From Staphylococcus sp. GSSP0090 (GTDB taxonomy: Bacteria; Bacillota; Bacilli; Staphylococcales; Staphylococcaceae), in NCBI RefSeq assembly GCF_013391405.1, contig NZ_JACBFD010000003.1:62001-126000 (forward strand): a stretch of 64,000 nt of DNA, in the 5' to 3' direction. How positions within the stretch are numbered: the first letter of the stretch is position 1; every line of letters starts with the position of its first letter. The notes beneath the pieces are model-generated. The model ran no database searches and was not told the DNA's origin. It saw only the letters and a list, made by a program, of their open reading frames with translations. Both the position numbers and the translations under genes were made by a program. Positions 1-7,842 of the stretch are shown here, in pieces.

Positions 1-557
1 ATAAGGAGTGCTGTTCCTTTTTGACTAGCCCAAGTTCTCAATGAATGAATAAGTGTATTAACACCGTCTGGATCCAGCCCAACAAAGGGTTCATCCATAA
101 TAGCGATTTCCGGTTCATCAACTAAACACATAGCGAGTGATAAACGCTGTTTCATACCGAACGAAAAATCATTCGCTTTTTTATTATTTGTATGTGAAAG
201 GCCTACGAGTTCTAAAATAGGATCAATATTTTTTAAGTAATGTTCTTTTTGATTCACTTTCAAGTAATAAGATAAATTCTTTTTAGCTGAAAAATGTTTG
301 AAATGAACGGTGTCAATCATGATTCCAACATTTTTAAGTACATTATGATGCTTGAAAATATCTATATCATTTAAAAGGATAGTGCCGGAAGTCGGACGTT
401 TAGTCTTTGCAATCATTTTCATAAGTGTAGTTTTGCCAGCACCGTTTTTTCCAATTAAACCGACAACTTCTCCACGGTGGATTGTTAATGAAACGCCATC
501 AATAACATTGAAATCGGCTCCTTTAAACCGTTTGTAAAGGTTATCTATTTTTAACAT
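1..557 (-). CDS. ABC transporter ATP-binding protein (3' end outside window)
   Basis: This is the ATPase subunit of an ABC exporter of the BcrA/drug-resistance type, which would power a membrane partner not seen here. The visible 185 codons show Walker A (GKNGAGKTT), a degenerate signature FSFGMKQR in place of LSGGQ, and Walker B AIMDEPF followed by the VGLDPDG D-loop. The ATG at 557 has an AAAGGAGG site just upstream. The C-terminus lies before base 1. It is divergent from the YhgE/Pip gene at 1033, so its membrane partner is probably downstream, off the left edge. Substrate unknown. Confidence 0.9.
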   Translation of the reverse strand, partial: MLKIDNLYKRFKGADFNVIDGVSLTIHRGEVVGLIGKNGAGKTTLMKMIAKTKRPTSGTILLNDIDIFKHHNVLKNVGIMIDTVHFKHFSAKKNLSYYLKVNQKEHYLKNIDPILELVGLSHTNNKKANDFSFGMKQRLSLAMCLVDEPEIAIMDEPFVGLDPDGVNTLIHSLRTWASQKGTALL

Positions 558-843
558 AATGTCCTCCTTTTATAATGAATTTGAAAATTAAAAATGTTAG
601 ACAAAAATAAAATTGTAATTGCGGAATTAGAGTCAAATGTATGTCCAAATAAATTCAATTTTCACTTGGATAATTAAGCACATATCATGTTTCTATTTGA
701 ATTAATCTTAATGGAGTTAAATAGCTTTTTCAACACACTAAATTAATTATTTTATGAATTTTTTATGTATTTTAAATGCAATTAAAAATTAATATTTATA
801 TAAGTTGTGTTAATTAAGCATTTCTGAATTTTTGAAATAACAA

Positions 844-872
844 TTGACAACATATTTTATGGAGAGTAAGAT
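844..872 (+). promoter_or_regulatory. Sigma-A promoter of the YhgE/Pip-MarR operon
   Basis: TTGACA (844-849), a 17-nt spacer and TAAGAT (867-872) form a near-consensus promoter facing the gene at 1033. Transcription should begin near 879, giving a leader of about 155 nt. The first operator-like element (881-895) lies right at the predicted start, a position that suits repression. Confidence 0.65.
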
Positions 873-880
873 AGATAACT

Positions 881-1010
881 GTATAAGGGGTGTACTATTC
901 GGATTTTATGATTTATCCCTCATAGATTTGAATAGCAATCGATGACCTAAGGTGTATCATACGCGTGCTTGGGTCTTATTTTAACCAATTAGTACATGGG
1001 GTGTACAATT
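881..1010 (+). promoter_or_regulatory. Paired GTAyA/TGTAC operator-like elements
   Basis: Two 15-bp elements of the same design occur in the leader: GTATAAGGGGTGTAC at 881-895 and GTACATGGGGTGTAC at 992-1006. The second is a dyad (GTACA/TGTAC) that extends to AATT on each side with one extra base (987-1010). The distal MarR gene is a natural candidate binder. The matches are seen; the function is inferred. Confidence 0.45.
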
Positions 1011-1032
1011 AAAGATAGGAAGGTAGAGAAAA

Positions 1033-2466
1033 ATGTTTAATGAGTTTAAATTTATTTTTAGAAATAAGATGTTAATTATAGCCCTTATTGCAATAGCGGC
1101 CATTCCGCTTTTATATGTTGCGCTATTCGTTGGTTCTATGTGGAGTCCATATGATAAGACAGACCAATTAAAAATTTCGGTTGTAAACCAAGATGAAAGT
1201 GCAAAATTGAATGGCGATCAAATTACCATTGGCGATGATGTTGTCGACAAATTAAAGGATAATGATAAATTTGATTTTCAAGAAGTATCGAAAAAAGAGG
1301 CATTTGATCAATTAGAAAAAGGGCAAAGTGTAGGCACAATCATTATTCCTAAAGATGCTTCTAGCAATGCTACGACGCTATTAGATAAAAATCCTAAAAA
1401 AATCAATTTAGAAACTCAAGTAAATCCGGGCTCAAGTTATACTGGTAGTCAATCAGCACAAAAAGCAATTGATACAGTTACAAATGCGATTAAGGATAAT
1501 ATTCGTACAAATTATTTAGATCAATTGTTTGCAAGTGCTAAAAAATCACAATCTGGATTCAAAGACACTTCCGATGCACTAGGTGAAATGTCAGATGCTG
1601 AATCAGAATTAATATCTGGTAATCAACAAGTCACTGATGGATTGAAGCAATTAGCACCAGCAGTAGGACAACCAGCACAACAATTAATATCTGGTAATCA
1701 ACAAGTAACTGACGGACTCAACCAGTTACAACAAAATAATGATCAATTGAAAGAACAATTAGATAAATCTGTTCAACAACAAGAAGGCGTTGCTTTCGAA
1801 GGGGATAATGAAAAAGCATTAAATAATGTAACGAAGATAAATGAAAATAACGCCACAGAAGCTGATAAATATGGTGAAACAATCGTTCCTTATATGGCGA
1901 GCGTAAGTTTATTTGTAGGTGCAGTTTCATTTAGTGCTATATACCCACTTAGAAAAATGTTGACTAAAGACGTAACGTCGCTAAAACAAGCTTTTGGTAA
2001 ATTGCTATTGTATTTAGTACAAGGTGCAGTATCTGCATTATTAATGAGTAGTTGGGCCATATTCGCACTTAACATGTCTATAGATCATATTGGTAAGTTT
2101 ATATTGGTCGGACTGTTATGGGCAATTGCCGCGATTACAATTACGACATTCTTGAGCTTACTATTAGATAGAATTGGACTATTTATTTCAATGGTACTGC
2201 TTATACTTCAACTAAGCTCAAGTGAAGGTATGTTCCCAATAGAGTTATCTGCACAATTCTTTAGATGGATTCACCCATTTTCACCAATGTCATACGCAAT
2301 ACAAGGATATAGAGAAGCAATCTTCACACATGCAGGGCACTTTAACTTTGGCTTTGTAGTAGCGTTGCTCATTGGTATTATTGTAGTAATGATGATTTTA
2401 CAATATTTAGTACTACTATGGTTTAATCATAGAAAACGTGTACCATTTTCAATAGAATTTAAATAA
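1033..2466 (+). CDS. YhgE/Pip family membrane protein
   Basis: This is a membrane protein of the YhgE/Pip (phage infection protein) family, related to ABC-2-type export permeases and EsaA. One N-terminal membrane segment (about residues 12-37) is followed by an extracytoplasmic region beginning with the family motif LKISVVNQDE. Five membrane segments occupy about residues 285-470. At 477 residues it is shorter than many members, whose soluble loop carries long coiled-coil repeats. Here that loop holds only two copies of LISGNQQVTDGL, 25 codons apart. AGGAAGG precedes the ATG. It is probably cotranscribed with the MarR gene 22 bases downstream. Role inferred as export or envelope stress; substrate unknown. 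Confidence 0.85.
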   Translation: MFNEFKFIFRNKMLIIALIAIAAIPLLYVALFVGSMWSPYDKTDQLKISVVNQDESAKLNGDQITIGDDVVDKLKDNDKFDFQEVSKKEAFDQLEKGQSVGTIIIPKDASSNATTLLDKNPKKINLETQVNPGSSYTGSQSAQKAIDTVTNAIKDNIRTNYLDQLFASAKKSQSGFKDTSDALGEMSDAESELISGNQQVTDGLKQLAPAVGQPAQQLISGNQQVTDGLNQLQQNNDQLKEQLDKSVQQQEGVAFEGDNEKALNNVTKINENNATEADKYGETIVPYMASVSLFVGAVSFSAIYPLRKMLTKDVTSLKQAFGKLLLYLVQGAVSALLMSSWAIFALNMSIDHIGKFILVGLLWAIAAITITTFLSLLLDRIGLFISMVLLILQLSSSEGMFPIELSAQFFRWIHPFSPMSYAIQGYREAIFTHAGHFNFGFVVALLIGIIVVMMILQYLVLLWFNHRKRVPFSIEFK

Positions 2467-2488
2467 GTGCAATACGGAGGTGACTTAT

Positions 2489-2941
2489 TTGGAAAATGTA
2501 GATAAAACAATTGAAGAGGCAATTACTAAATTTCAGATAGTTATGTTGCATTTAAATAAAGAGATAGTTGAAATTGTTAAAGAGACAGGTTTAAGTAATT
2601 TACTTTCCAGAGAACAAATTGATGCGATGAGAATTATAAAAAATGAAGGCAAAGTAACCATTAATGAATTAGCAGGTTTACAAAATATTTTTAAAACTGC
2701 TGCCTCTAAACGTATCGCAAAATTAGAAGAAATGGGCTATGTACAACGAGCTTATTCAGATAATAAACGTATTAAACTGATTATGTTAAGTGACGAAGGA
2801 GAAACATTTTTACAGAGAGCTACGTCAGTGATGACTGAAGCAGTAAAAGAACGTCTTGGCAATAAATTTTCTGCTGAAGAAGTACATCATTTCGTTGAAC
2901 AACTTACGCATATTGATAATGCGTTTAAAGCACATAAGTAG
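2489..2941 (+). CDS. MarR-family transcriptional regulator
   Basis: A winged-helix regulator of 150 residues. The helix-turn-helix spans about residues 45-85 (TINELAGLQNIF, then AASKRIAKLEEMGYVQR) and the wing contains DNKRIKLIMLSDEG. GGAGG at 2476-2480 sits 8 bases before a TTG at 2489. An in-frame GTG at 2480 overlaps that ribosome site, so TTG is the better start. It is the distal gene of the YhgE/Pip operon, and autoregulation of the upstream transporter-like gene through the GTAyA/TGTAC elements is the simplest reading. Ligand unknown. Confidence 0.85.
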   Translation: MENVDKTIEEAITKFQIVMLHLNKEIVEIVKETGLSNLLSREQIDAMRIIKNEGKVTINELAGLQNIFKTAASKRIAKLEEMGYVQRAYSDNKRIKLIMLSDEGETFLQRATSVMTEAVKERLGNKFSAEEVHHFVEQLTHIDNAFKAHK

Positions 2942-3083
2942 CTAATATATGTGCGTGTGAGATTTACGGATGTGTTCATCATAATATTAAAGCGTATGAG
3001 CGAATAATATGAGTGATAGATTACAGAGTCGAACGCTACACTAGACAAACATGCATAGTCAAAATCATAAGATGTTAAATATA

Positions 3084-3120
3084 GAGCGGACCAATCTAGA
3101 TTAAGGATTGGTCCTCTTAT
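3084..3120 (+). terminator. Terminator after the MarR gene
   Basis: GAGCGGACCAATC pairs with GATTGGTCCTCTT around a short loop, followed by a T-rich stretch. It closes the YhgE/Pip-MarR operon. The rest of the gap (2942-3340) is AT-rich and shows no other structure. Confidence 0.7.
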
Positions 3121-3340
3121 TTTAAGCATAACGATTTTTGTTCTAGCATTTTTATATTTAACATCTTGATATAACGATGTAAGATATTAGAAATTCAACT
3201 AATATTATTATTTATAAAAAATGGACTTCAATATTAACAATTAGTATAATTACTGTATAATTAAATATTTTTAAAAAGATTGTAGTTAAAGATTATTGTC
3301 TTAATAAATTTATTTTAAAAGATACAGGAGGTATATTGTG

Positions 3341-3970
3341 ATGAAAAGAACAATAGAACGCGTACTGACATGGATTGGAATTGCCTTACAAATACTCGGT
3401 GTTGTAGTCATAGCTGTTTTACTACCTATGTTGGGTAATGGTGAGGTGAAAGACGCTTTCATTAGTCAGATGATGCAAGATGATAGTAGTTTCACTTATG
3501 AAGATGGAAATGCAATCTTCAGTACTTTTAGTGGTCTTTTGACTACAGGTTTAGTATTAGGCATTATATTATTAATCATAGCGCTTATAGCAGTATTTTT
3601 AATCAGCAAAAAGCCAAAAGTGGCAGGAATTTTATTGATTATTGCAGGTGTTATTTCATTTTTAGGAAACTGGATCAATGCGATTTTATGGTTAGTAGCA
3701 GGTATTATGCTTTTAGTCAGAAAGCCTAAAGAACCCATTTATGGAAAAGAAGAAGACGATGATGTAAATCCGTTCATTAAAGACGGTTCACAAGTGAATG
3801 AACAGAATAATTCATTTGTACTTTCAGAAGAGCAAAAGAGAAACGAACAAGAAGCAATCAAAGATGAATATTCAAATTCGAACGACAATCATAGCGACAA
3901 AGATTTAAAAGATTTTGAAGATTTAGATGAAAAATCGAAAAAAGTAGATAACGACCCGTATAAATATTAA
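3341..3970 (+). CDS. DUF4064 domain membrane protein
   Basis: A 209-residue membrane protein. The start MKRTIERVLTWIGI and four hydrophobic segments (about residues 10-30, 65-88, 92-110 and 112-126) fit the staphylococcal DUF4064 family. A highly acidic, Asn-rich, unstructured tail of about 80 residues follows and should lie in the cytoplasm. GGAGG at 3327-3331 is 9 bases before ATG 3341; a GTG 3 bases earlier is less well spaced. Function unknown. It stands alone between terminators. Confidence 0.8.
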   Translation: MKRTIERVLTWIGIALQILGVVVIAVLLPMLGNGEVKDAFISQMMQDDSSFTYEDGNAIFSTFSGLLTTGLVLGIILLIIALIAVFLISKKPKVAGILLIIAGVISFLGNWINAILWLVAGIMLLVRKPKEPIYGKEEDDDVNPFIKDGSQVNEQNNSFVLSEEQKRNEQEAIKDEYSNSNDNHSDKDLKDFEDLDEKSKKVDNDPYKY

Positions 3971-3997
3971 TAAAGTGTTAAAATAATAGTATATACC

Positions 3998-4034
3998 AAA
4001 CAAACTAGGTTACATATTGTAATCTAGTTTGTTT
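3998..4034 (+). terminator. Terminator after the DUF4064 gene
   Basis: AAACAAACTAG and CTAGTTTGTTT form a long AT-rich hairpin. The palindrome is nearly symmetric, but there is no gene on the minus strand for it to serve. Confidence 0.6.
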
Positions 4035-4206
4035 ATAATGAAATGCTAACAACTGGGTTATTATAAATAAGCTATGGTAATTAAAATATCTGTGCTATAT
4101 TTTAATGAAGGTAAATTAAATATAATTAACATCAGTATCCTATGATGTAACTATAAAATTGAGATGTCGAAGCATGAGTTTTGATAATAAAATGAGGTGC
4201 AGAAAT

Positions 4207-4317
4207 ATGATGATATTAGTTATGTTGTCACCCTTATTAATGGTAGGCTTTATAGTGATGGCAATATTAGAAGAGAAAAAGAAAAATCGTAAAAAGAAAG
4301 ACCAAGACAAGCGTTAA
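4207..4317 (+). CDS. Small single-pass membrane protein, 36 residues
   Basis: A 36-codon ORF preceded by a GAGGTG ribosome site 8 bases upstream. The product has one hydrophobic helix (ILVMLSPLLMVGFIVMAIL) followed by a strongly basic tail (EEKKKNRKKKDQDKR). That layout is typical of small staphylococcal membrane peptides, and it is flanked by its own upstream AT-rich region and a strong terminator. Function unknown. A toxin-like or regulatory peptide is possible but not shown. Confidence 0.6.
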   Translation: MMILVMLSPLLMVGFIVMAILEEKKKNRKKKDQDKR

Positions 4318-4376
4318 TTTCGGAAGTGTTAATACGCTGTTAGATGTGAACTAGCTAATTAAATAATGACGATATT

Positions 4377-4413
4377 AAAGAGGACTGATATGGAAATCAG
4401 TCCTCTTTTTAAT
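4377..4413 (+). terminator. Terminator after the small membrane protein
   Basis: AAAGAGGACTGAT pairs with ATCAGTCCTCTTT around a 6-base loop and is followed by a T-run. The stretch from here to 4674 contains no supportable gene. Confidence 0.8.
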
Positions 4414-4674
4414 ACAAAAAGTGCTCAATAACGATAAACAATGGATTCATAGTAAAGTGAATGCTGTTTATGACGCTTATTTTAAAATGAAAAGCACTAT
4501 TTCTGTTTTTATTTGTGATGCATTGTCATTAATAAAAGGGAATAAAATGTATAAGTTTATCTTGATTTTAAGATTTATTAAATAGAAACATGATCAATTT
4601 GAAAAATTAGCCAGAGAATCAAGCTTAAATGAACAATGAATTGATATTTACCTATAAAAATATGCCAAATGAAG

Positions 4675-5496
4675 TCATTCATTTGGCATTGAATCTAGTA
4701 TCTGTTGTAACTGTATATATAATTCATCTGGCTCTATCTTTTCATTTACTTGGTTAGTTGTACTTTGTTGGACATATTCTTTTGGTGACATATGCATGAT
4801 ATTTTTAAAATCACGTAAATAAGTATTATAAGATCGGAAACCATATGCTTTCCATGTAGATTCCCAATTTCCATGCAATAATAGTTCTCTAGATAAACTG
4901 TAAATTTTCACTTTTTTTATATATTTTATTAAAGAGATATTCATCTTCCTTGAAAATTCACGTGAGAGATAGCTACTGTTCACGTAAAATTTTTTTGAAA
5001 TACAAGATAAAGTCAACGGCTTTTTATAGTTTTTATTGATATATTCGACGATATCTTTAATTAATTTGTTCGAATAAGACATATTAACATATAAATTATC
5101 TTTAGAATGATTGAGATAATTGATGAGTTTTATTACACCAATATCCGCATCGAAATAATTTTCTTCTAATATTGCTTTTAACGTTTCAATGTATGTCTCG
5201 GTAATTACTTTGGGTATGGGATAATTATCAGAAGTATTTTCTCTATAGGATAACGAAAAGCGATGATAAGTTAAGTTGTTAACGGAAATACATGCCATCG
5301 TAGTTTGCCCACTAAGTATTAAATTTTCTTCGAAGTCATAAACTATAAAAACCTCACCTTGATGAAATGTATATTTAGAGTTTAATTTTTGAAATGAAAT
5401 GTCACCTGAGATAACTAGATATATATTCGCGAAGTTAGGTGTATTTAAATAGGTAAGTTTGTCTTTTTGTTTATAAATAACTAGGTTGTAGTTCAT
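4675..5496 (-). CDS. AraC/XylS-family transcriptional regulator
   Basis: A 273-residue regulator with a cupin-like N-terminal region (about residues 1-130) and two helix-turn-helix motifs at the C-terminus (about 155-255: LTLSCISKKFYVNSSYLSREF and the second motif before MSPKEYVQQ). GGAGGGAGCAGC directly precedes ATG 5496; a longer frame to 5538 lacks a ribosome site. It is divergent from the AEC carrier at 6214 across a 717-bp region holding a large dyad, so it probably controls that carrier. Effector unknown. Confidence 0.85.
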   Translation of the reverse strand: MNYNLVIYKQKDKLTYLNTPNFANIYLVISGDISFQKLNSKYTFHQGEVFIVYDFEENLILSGQTTMACISVNNLTYHRFSLSYRENTSDNYPIPKVITETYIETLKAILEENYFDADIGVIKLINYLNHSKDNLYVNMSYSNKLIKDIVEYINKNYKKPLTLSCISKKFYVNSSYLSREFSRKMNISLIKYIKKVKIYSLSRELLLHGNWESTWKAYGFRSYNTYLRDFKNIMHMSPKEYVQQSTTNQVNEKIEPDELYIQLQQILDSMPNE

Positions 5497-6213
5497 GCTG
5501 CTCCCTCCGCTATTTTTATAGTGAAATGCAATCAGCAAAATAATTCCATAAATAAAACATATATTATATTAAAAATATTACTTCTAATTTATATAAAGGT
5601 CAATTAGTGAACTGGAAATAAATGAAAAAATTAGAATGGTATAAAAATAAGCTTAATTATTTAAATGAATATATTTTTCAAATTATATTTCAACTACGGT
5701 GATTTGATTGTGCATTTGTTTTGTGTTTTTCAAATCATATCTACAGTTGAAATATTTTTGTCATAGATAAAAAGTTGATTGTCTTATTGAGGAAGATGAT
5801 GAAAAGGTGTAAATTGATATAAAAGGATATGATTATATTTATACTTTTGATATTTTATATCACAAAATATATATGTAGATTAAACGAAAACAATGGTTGT
5901 GGCTTTATAAAGGATTTATTGTTGGTTATTAACCGTAACGATTTTTGGAAAAATACAAGGAAGTCATTTTTCTAGGGCAATAAACAAATATGCGTTGTTT
6001 ATATGTAAATAAAATTGTTTAACGTGAAACATTTGTTAGTGCTGTTCATCACGCACGGCTCCTAATGGATAAAAGGAAGAACTTGTAAAATACATATGAC
6101 AATGTGATTAAAACAAAGTGTATGCTGCAATATTTTAAAGGAGGATAATATAACTTTGCATTATTTCATATGTGCAAATGTTAGAAACATTTGACAAAGG
6201 GGGCAAAACAATC
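5497..6213. promoter_or_regulatory. Divergent AraC/AEC control region with a large dyad
   Basis: Gene-free 717 bp between divergent genes. It contains a composite inverted repeat: ATTTCAACT (5687-5695) and GATTTGA (5701-5707) against TCAAATC (5730-5736) and AGTTGAAAT (5745-5753). Near the right end, AAAGGAGG (6137-6144) precedes a possible 12-residue leader ORF starting TTG at 6156 and ending at 6194, five bases before the ribosome site of the AEC gene. The dyad is seen; operator or leader roles are inference. Confidence 0.45.
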
Positions 6214-7137
6214 ATGTACGAAATGATCAAGATTTTAGAGACTGTACTATTGCCTATTTTTATTATGATTGTAATAGGTTATATACTTCAGAAAAAATTT
6301 ACATTAGATTTGAAAACATTAGCAAAATTAAATATATACATATTTGTACCAGGATTCATATTTGTGAAATTTTATAAGACACATTTTGAAATCAAGTTAT
6401 TACTGTATATCGTATTATTTTTCATTATTTACATAGTGTTTTTATTTATTATTGGTAAGATATTGACCCGTCTTGGAAATAAGGAAAAAGGTGAAGCTAC
6501 GACATTAACGAACAGTATATTATTTTTTAATTCAGGGAATTACGGTGTTCCAGTTAATGATTTAGTATTTAAAGGGGATCCTTTAGCAATGTCAGTCCAA
6601 GTCATTGTGCTATCGTTACAAAACATCTTTACTTTTTCATATGGTATTTTTTCAATTCAAGCTGTGAATATTGGGAAACTTAAAGCGCTGTTAGGTTATT
6701 TTAAAATGCCTGTCTTATATGCATTGATATTTGCGATTGTTTTTAATTATGGCAATGTGAAGATACCTACGTTTATCTGGACACCTGCAAACTATATTGC
6801 AGATGCAATGATAGCCATCGCTTTAATATTATTGGGCGCTCAAATAGCTAATATTAAATTTAGGTTTAAATGGTCAAGCGCTTATGTATTTATCTTGATA
6901 AGATTGATTGTGGGACCTGTGATTGCTTTAGGAATTATCAAGGTCATGGGGATTGAAGGAATCATAGCACAAGCGCTATTTATTACTTCGGCTATGCCTA
7001 CGTCAGTTAATAGCTCAGTCATTGCACAAGAATATGATAATCATCCTGAACTTGCAGCAGAGTTAGTCTTTTTATCAACATTATTAAGTGCTATAACAGT
7101 TGTATTAGTGATTTACCTTTCAAAAATATTATTTTAA
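6214..7137 (+). CDS. AEC-family (auxin efflux carrier-like) transporter
   Basis: A 307-residue integral membrane carrier with about ten hydrophobic segments in the AEC five-plus-five pattern. Family features include the opening LPIFIMIVIGYILQKK, the NSILFFNSGNYGVPV segment in the first half and ITSAMPTSVNSSVIAQEY in the second. Bacterial members export or exchange malate and other organic acids. GGGGG (6199-6203) lies 10 bases before ATG 6214; ATGs upstream at 6172 and 6178 lack good sites. Probably controlled by the divergent AraC regulator. Substrate not determined. Confidence 0.85.
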   Translation: MYEMIKILETVLLPIFIMIVIGYILQKKFTLDLKTLAKLNIYIFVPGFIFVKFYKTHFEIKLLLYIVLFFIIYIVFLFIIGKILTRLGNKEKGEATTLTNSILFFNSGNYGVPVNDLVFKGDPLAMSVQVIVLSLQNIFTFSYGIFSIQAVNIGKLKALLGYFKMPVLYALIFAIVFNYGNVKIPTFIWTPANYIADAMIAIALILLGAQIANIKFRFKWSSAYVFILIRLIVGPVIALGIIKVMGIEGIIAQALFITSAMPTSVNSSVIAQEYDNHPELAAELVFLSTLLSAITVVLVIYLSKILF

Positions 7138-7243
7138 GTGAAATGAAGATGCATATGAGGTCTATCTTAAAATTTTATCAATATAGTTAACACGGTTATT
7201 TTACAAGTATGTTGTACTGAATATTACGTATTTGGCAAATGAA

Positions 7244-7297
7244 AAAGGAGAGCGCAAGTAATTGAAGTCAAACTTATAATTGCTTATGCGCTCCTTT
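7244..7297. terminator. Bidirectional terminator between AEC and IsdG-like genes
   Basis: AAAGGAGAGCGCAAG pairs with CTTATGCGCTCCTTT with one or two bulges around a loop of about 25 nt. A T-rich tract follows on the plus strand and the upstream A-run serves the minus strand. The two flanking genes converge here. Confidence 0.7.
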
Positions 7298-7320
7298 ATT
7301 TTGTGATACAGTTTTAGTAT

Positions 7321-7641
7321 TTAAAATGTGACTACCGTATATTGACGTAATGTCTTTTGAAAAGGAGGCTTTTCAGCTTCCCCATTTTTAGATTTTTTAT
7401 GCATTGCTTTGTGTTCTTCCACATGAGAAGGTCTAGCAACCCAATTTTGAAAATCTTTTTTCTCTTCCCATTTACTTACAACAACATATTCAACATCATC
7501 TGCTTTCGATTTAGTCCATACTTCTGATGCGATTAAACCAGCTACATCATCATGTAACTCTGATTGTGTTTTCTTTACTTTGTCATAAAGTTGTTGTTCA
7601 TGTGCTTTATTAGTTGAAAAAGCGACTTCTGCTATAAACAT
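7321..7641 (-). CDS. ABM-domain protein, IsdG/HmoA-like
   Basis: A 106-residue ferredoxin-like alpha-beta barrel of the antibiotic biosynthesis monooxygenase superfamily, which includes the haem-degrading enzymes IsdG, IsdI and HmoA. Trp67 and His77 fall at the same numbers as the IsdG catalytic residues, and the segment FQNWVARPSHVEEHKAMHKKS resembles the IsdG haem-contact helix. The third IsdG residue, Asn7, is Ala7 here. AAAGGAGAGG precedes the ATG. I see no clear Fur box upstream, unlike isdG. It may bind or degrade haem, or be a non-haem ABM enzyme; the missing Asn makes the first uncertain. Confidence 0.75.
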   Translation of the reverse strand: MFIAEVAFSTNKAHEQQLYDKVKKTQSELHDDVAGLIASEVWTKSKADDVEYVVVSKWEEKKDFQNWVARPSHVEEHKAMHKKSKNGEAEKPPFQKTLRQYTVVTF

Positions 7642-7757
7642 TAAAACCTCTCCTTTATATTATAAATATATATTTAATTTTAGCATTAAAAATTTTTTCT
7701 CTCTAATAAAAATTCCTATATAAAATTCACCAATTGTTAATAAATTTATGACGAATT

Positions 7758-7776
7758 TGTGAACGACTCGGTCACA
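7758..7776. promoter_or_regulatory. TGTGA/TCACA inverted repeat upstream of nrdD
   Basis: TGTGA (7758-7762) and TCACA (7772-7776) face each other with a 9-bp spacer. Rex and Crp/Fnr-type (ArcR) sites use the same half-sites with a 6-bp spacer, so neither fits exactly. The position upstream of an anaerobic gene makes a redox or oxygen regulator plausible. Confidence 0.3.
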
Positions 7777-7783
7777 CATTGAA

Positions 7784-7829
7784 ACACTATATATTGTGGT
7801 ATAAATTAAAATAAAACACAATATATAGA
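7784..7829 (+). promoter_or_regulatory. Two NrdR boxes upstream of nrdDG
   Basis: ACACTATATATTGT (7784-7797) and ACACAATATATAGA (7816-7829) resemble the NrdR consensus ACACwATATATwGTGT. They are 32 bp apart, about three helical turns, which is the usual paired arrangement for this ATP/dATP-sensing repressor. They immediately precede the nrdD ribosome site. Confidence 0.75.
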
Positions 7830-7842
7830 AAAGAGGGGTAAA

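Noticed and set aside
2887-3129. 80-codon minus-strand frame
   Set aside because: It overlaps the MarR 3' end and runs through the terminator; no start signal.
7758-7776. Rex site
   Set aside because: Half-sites fit, but the spacer is 9 bp instead of 6, so I kept it only as an inverted repeat.
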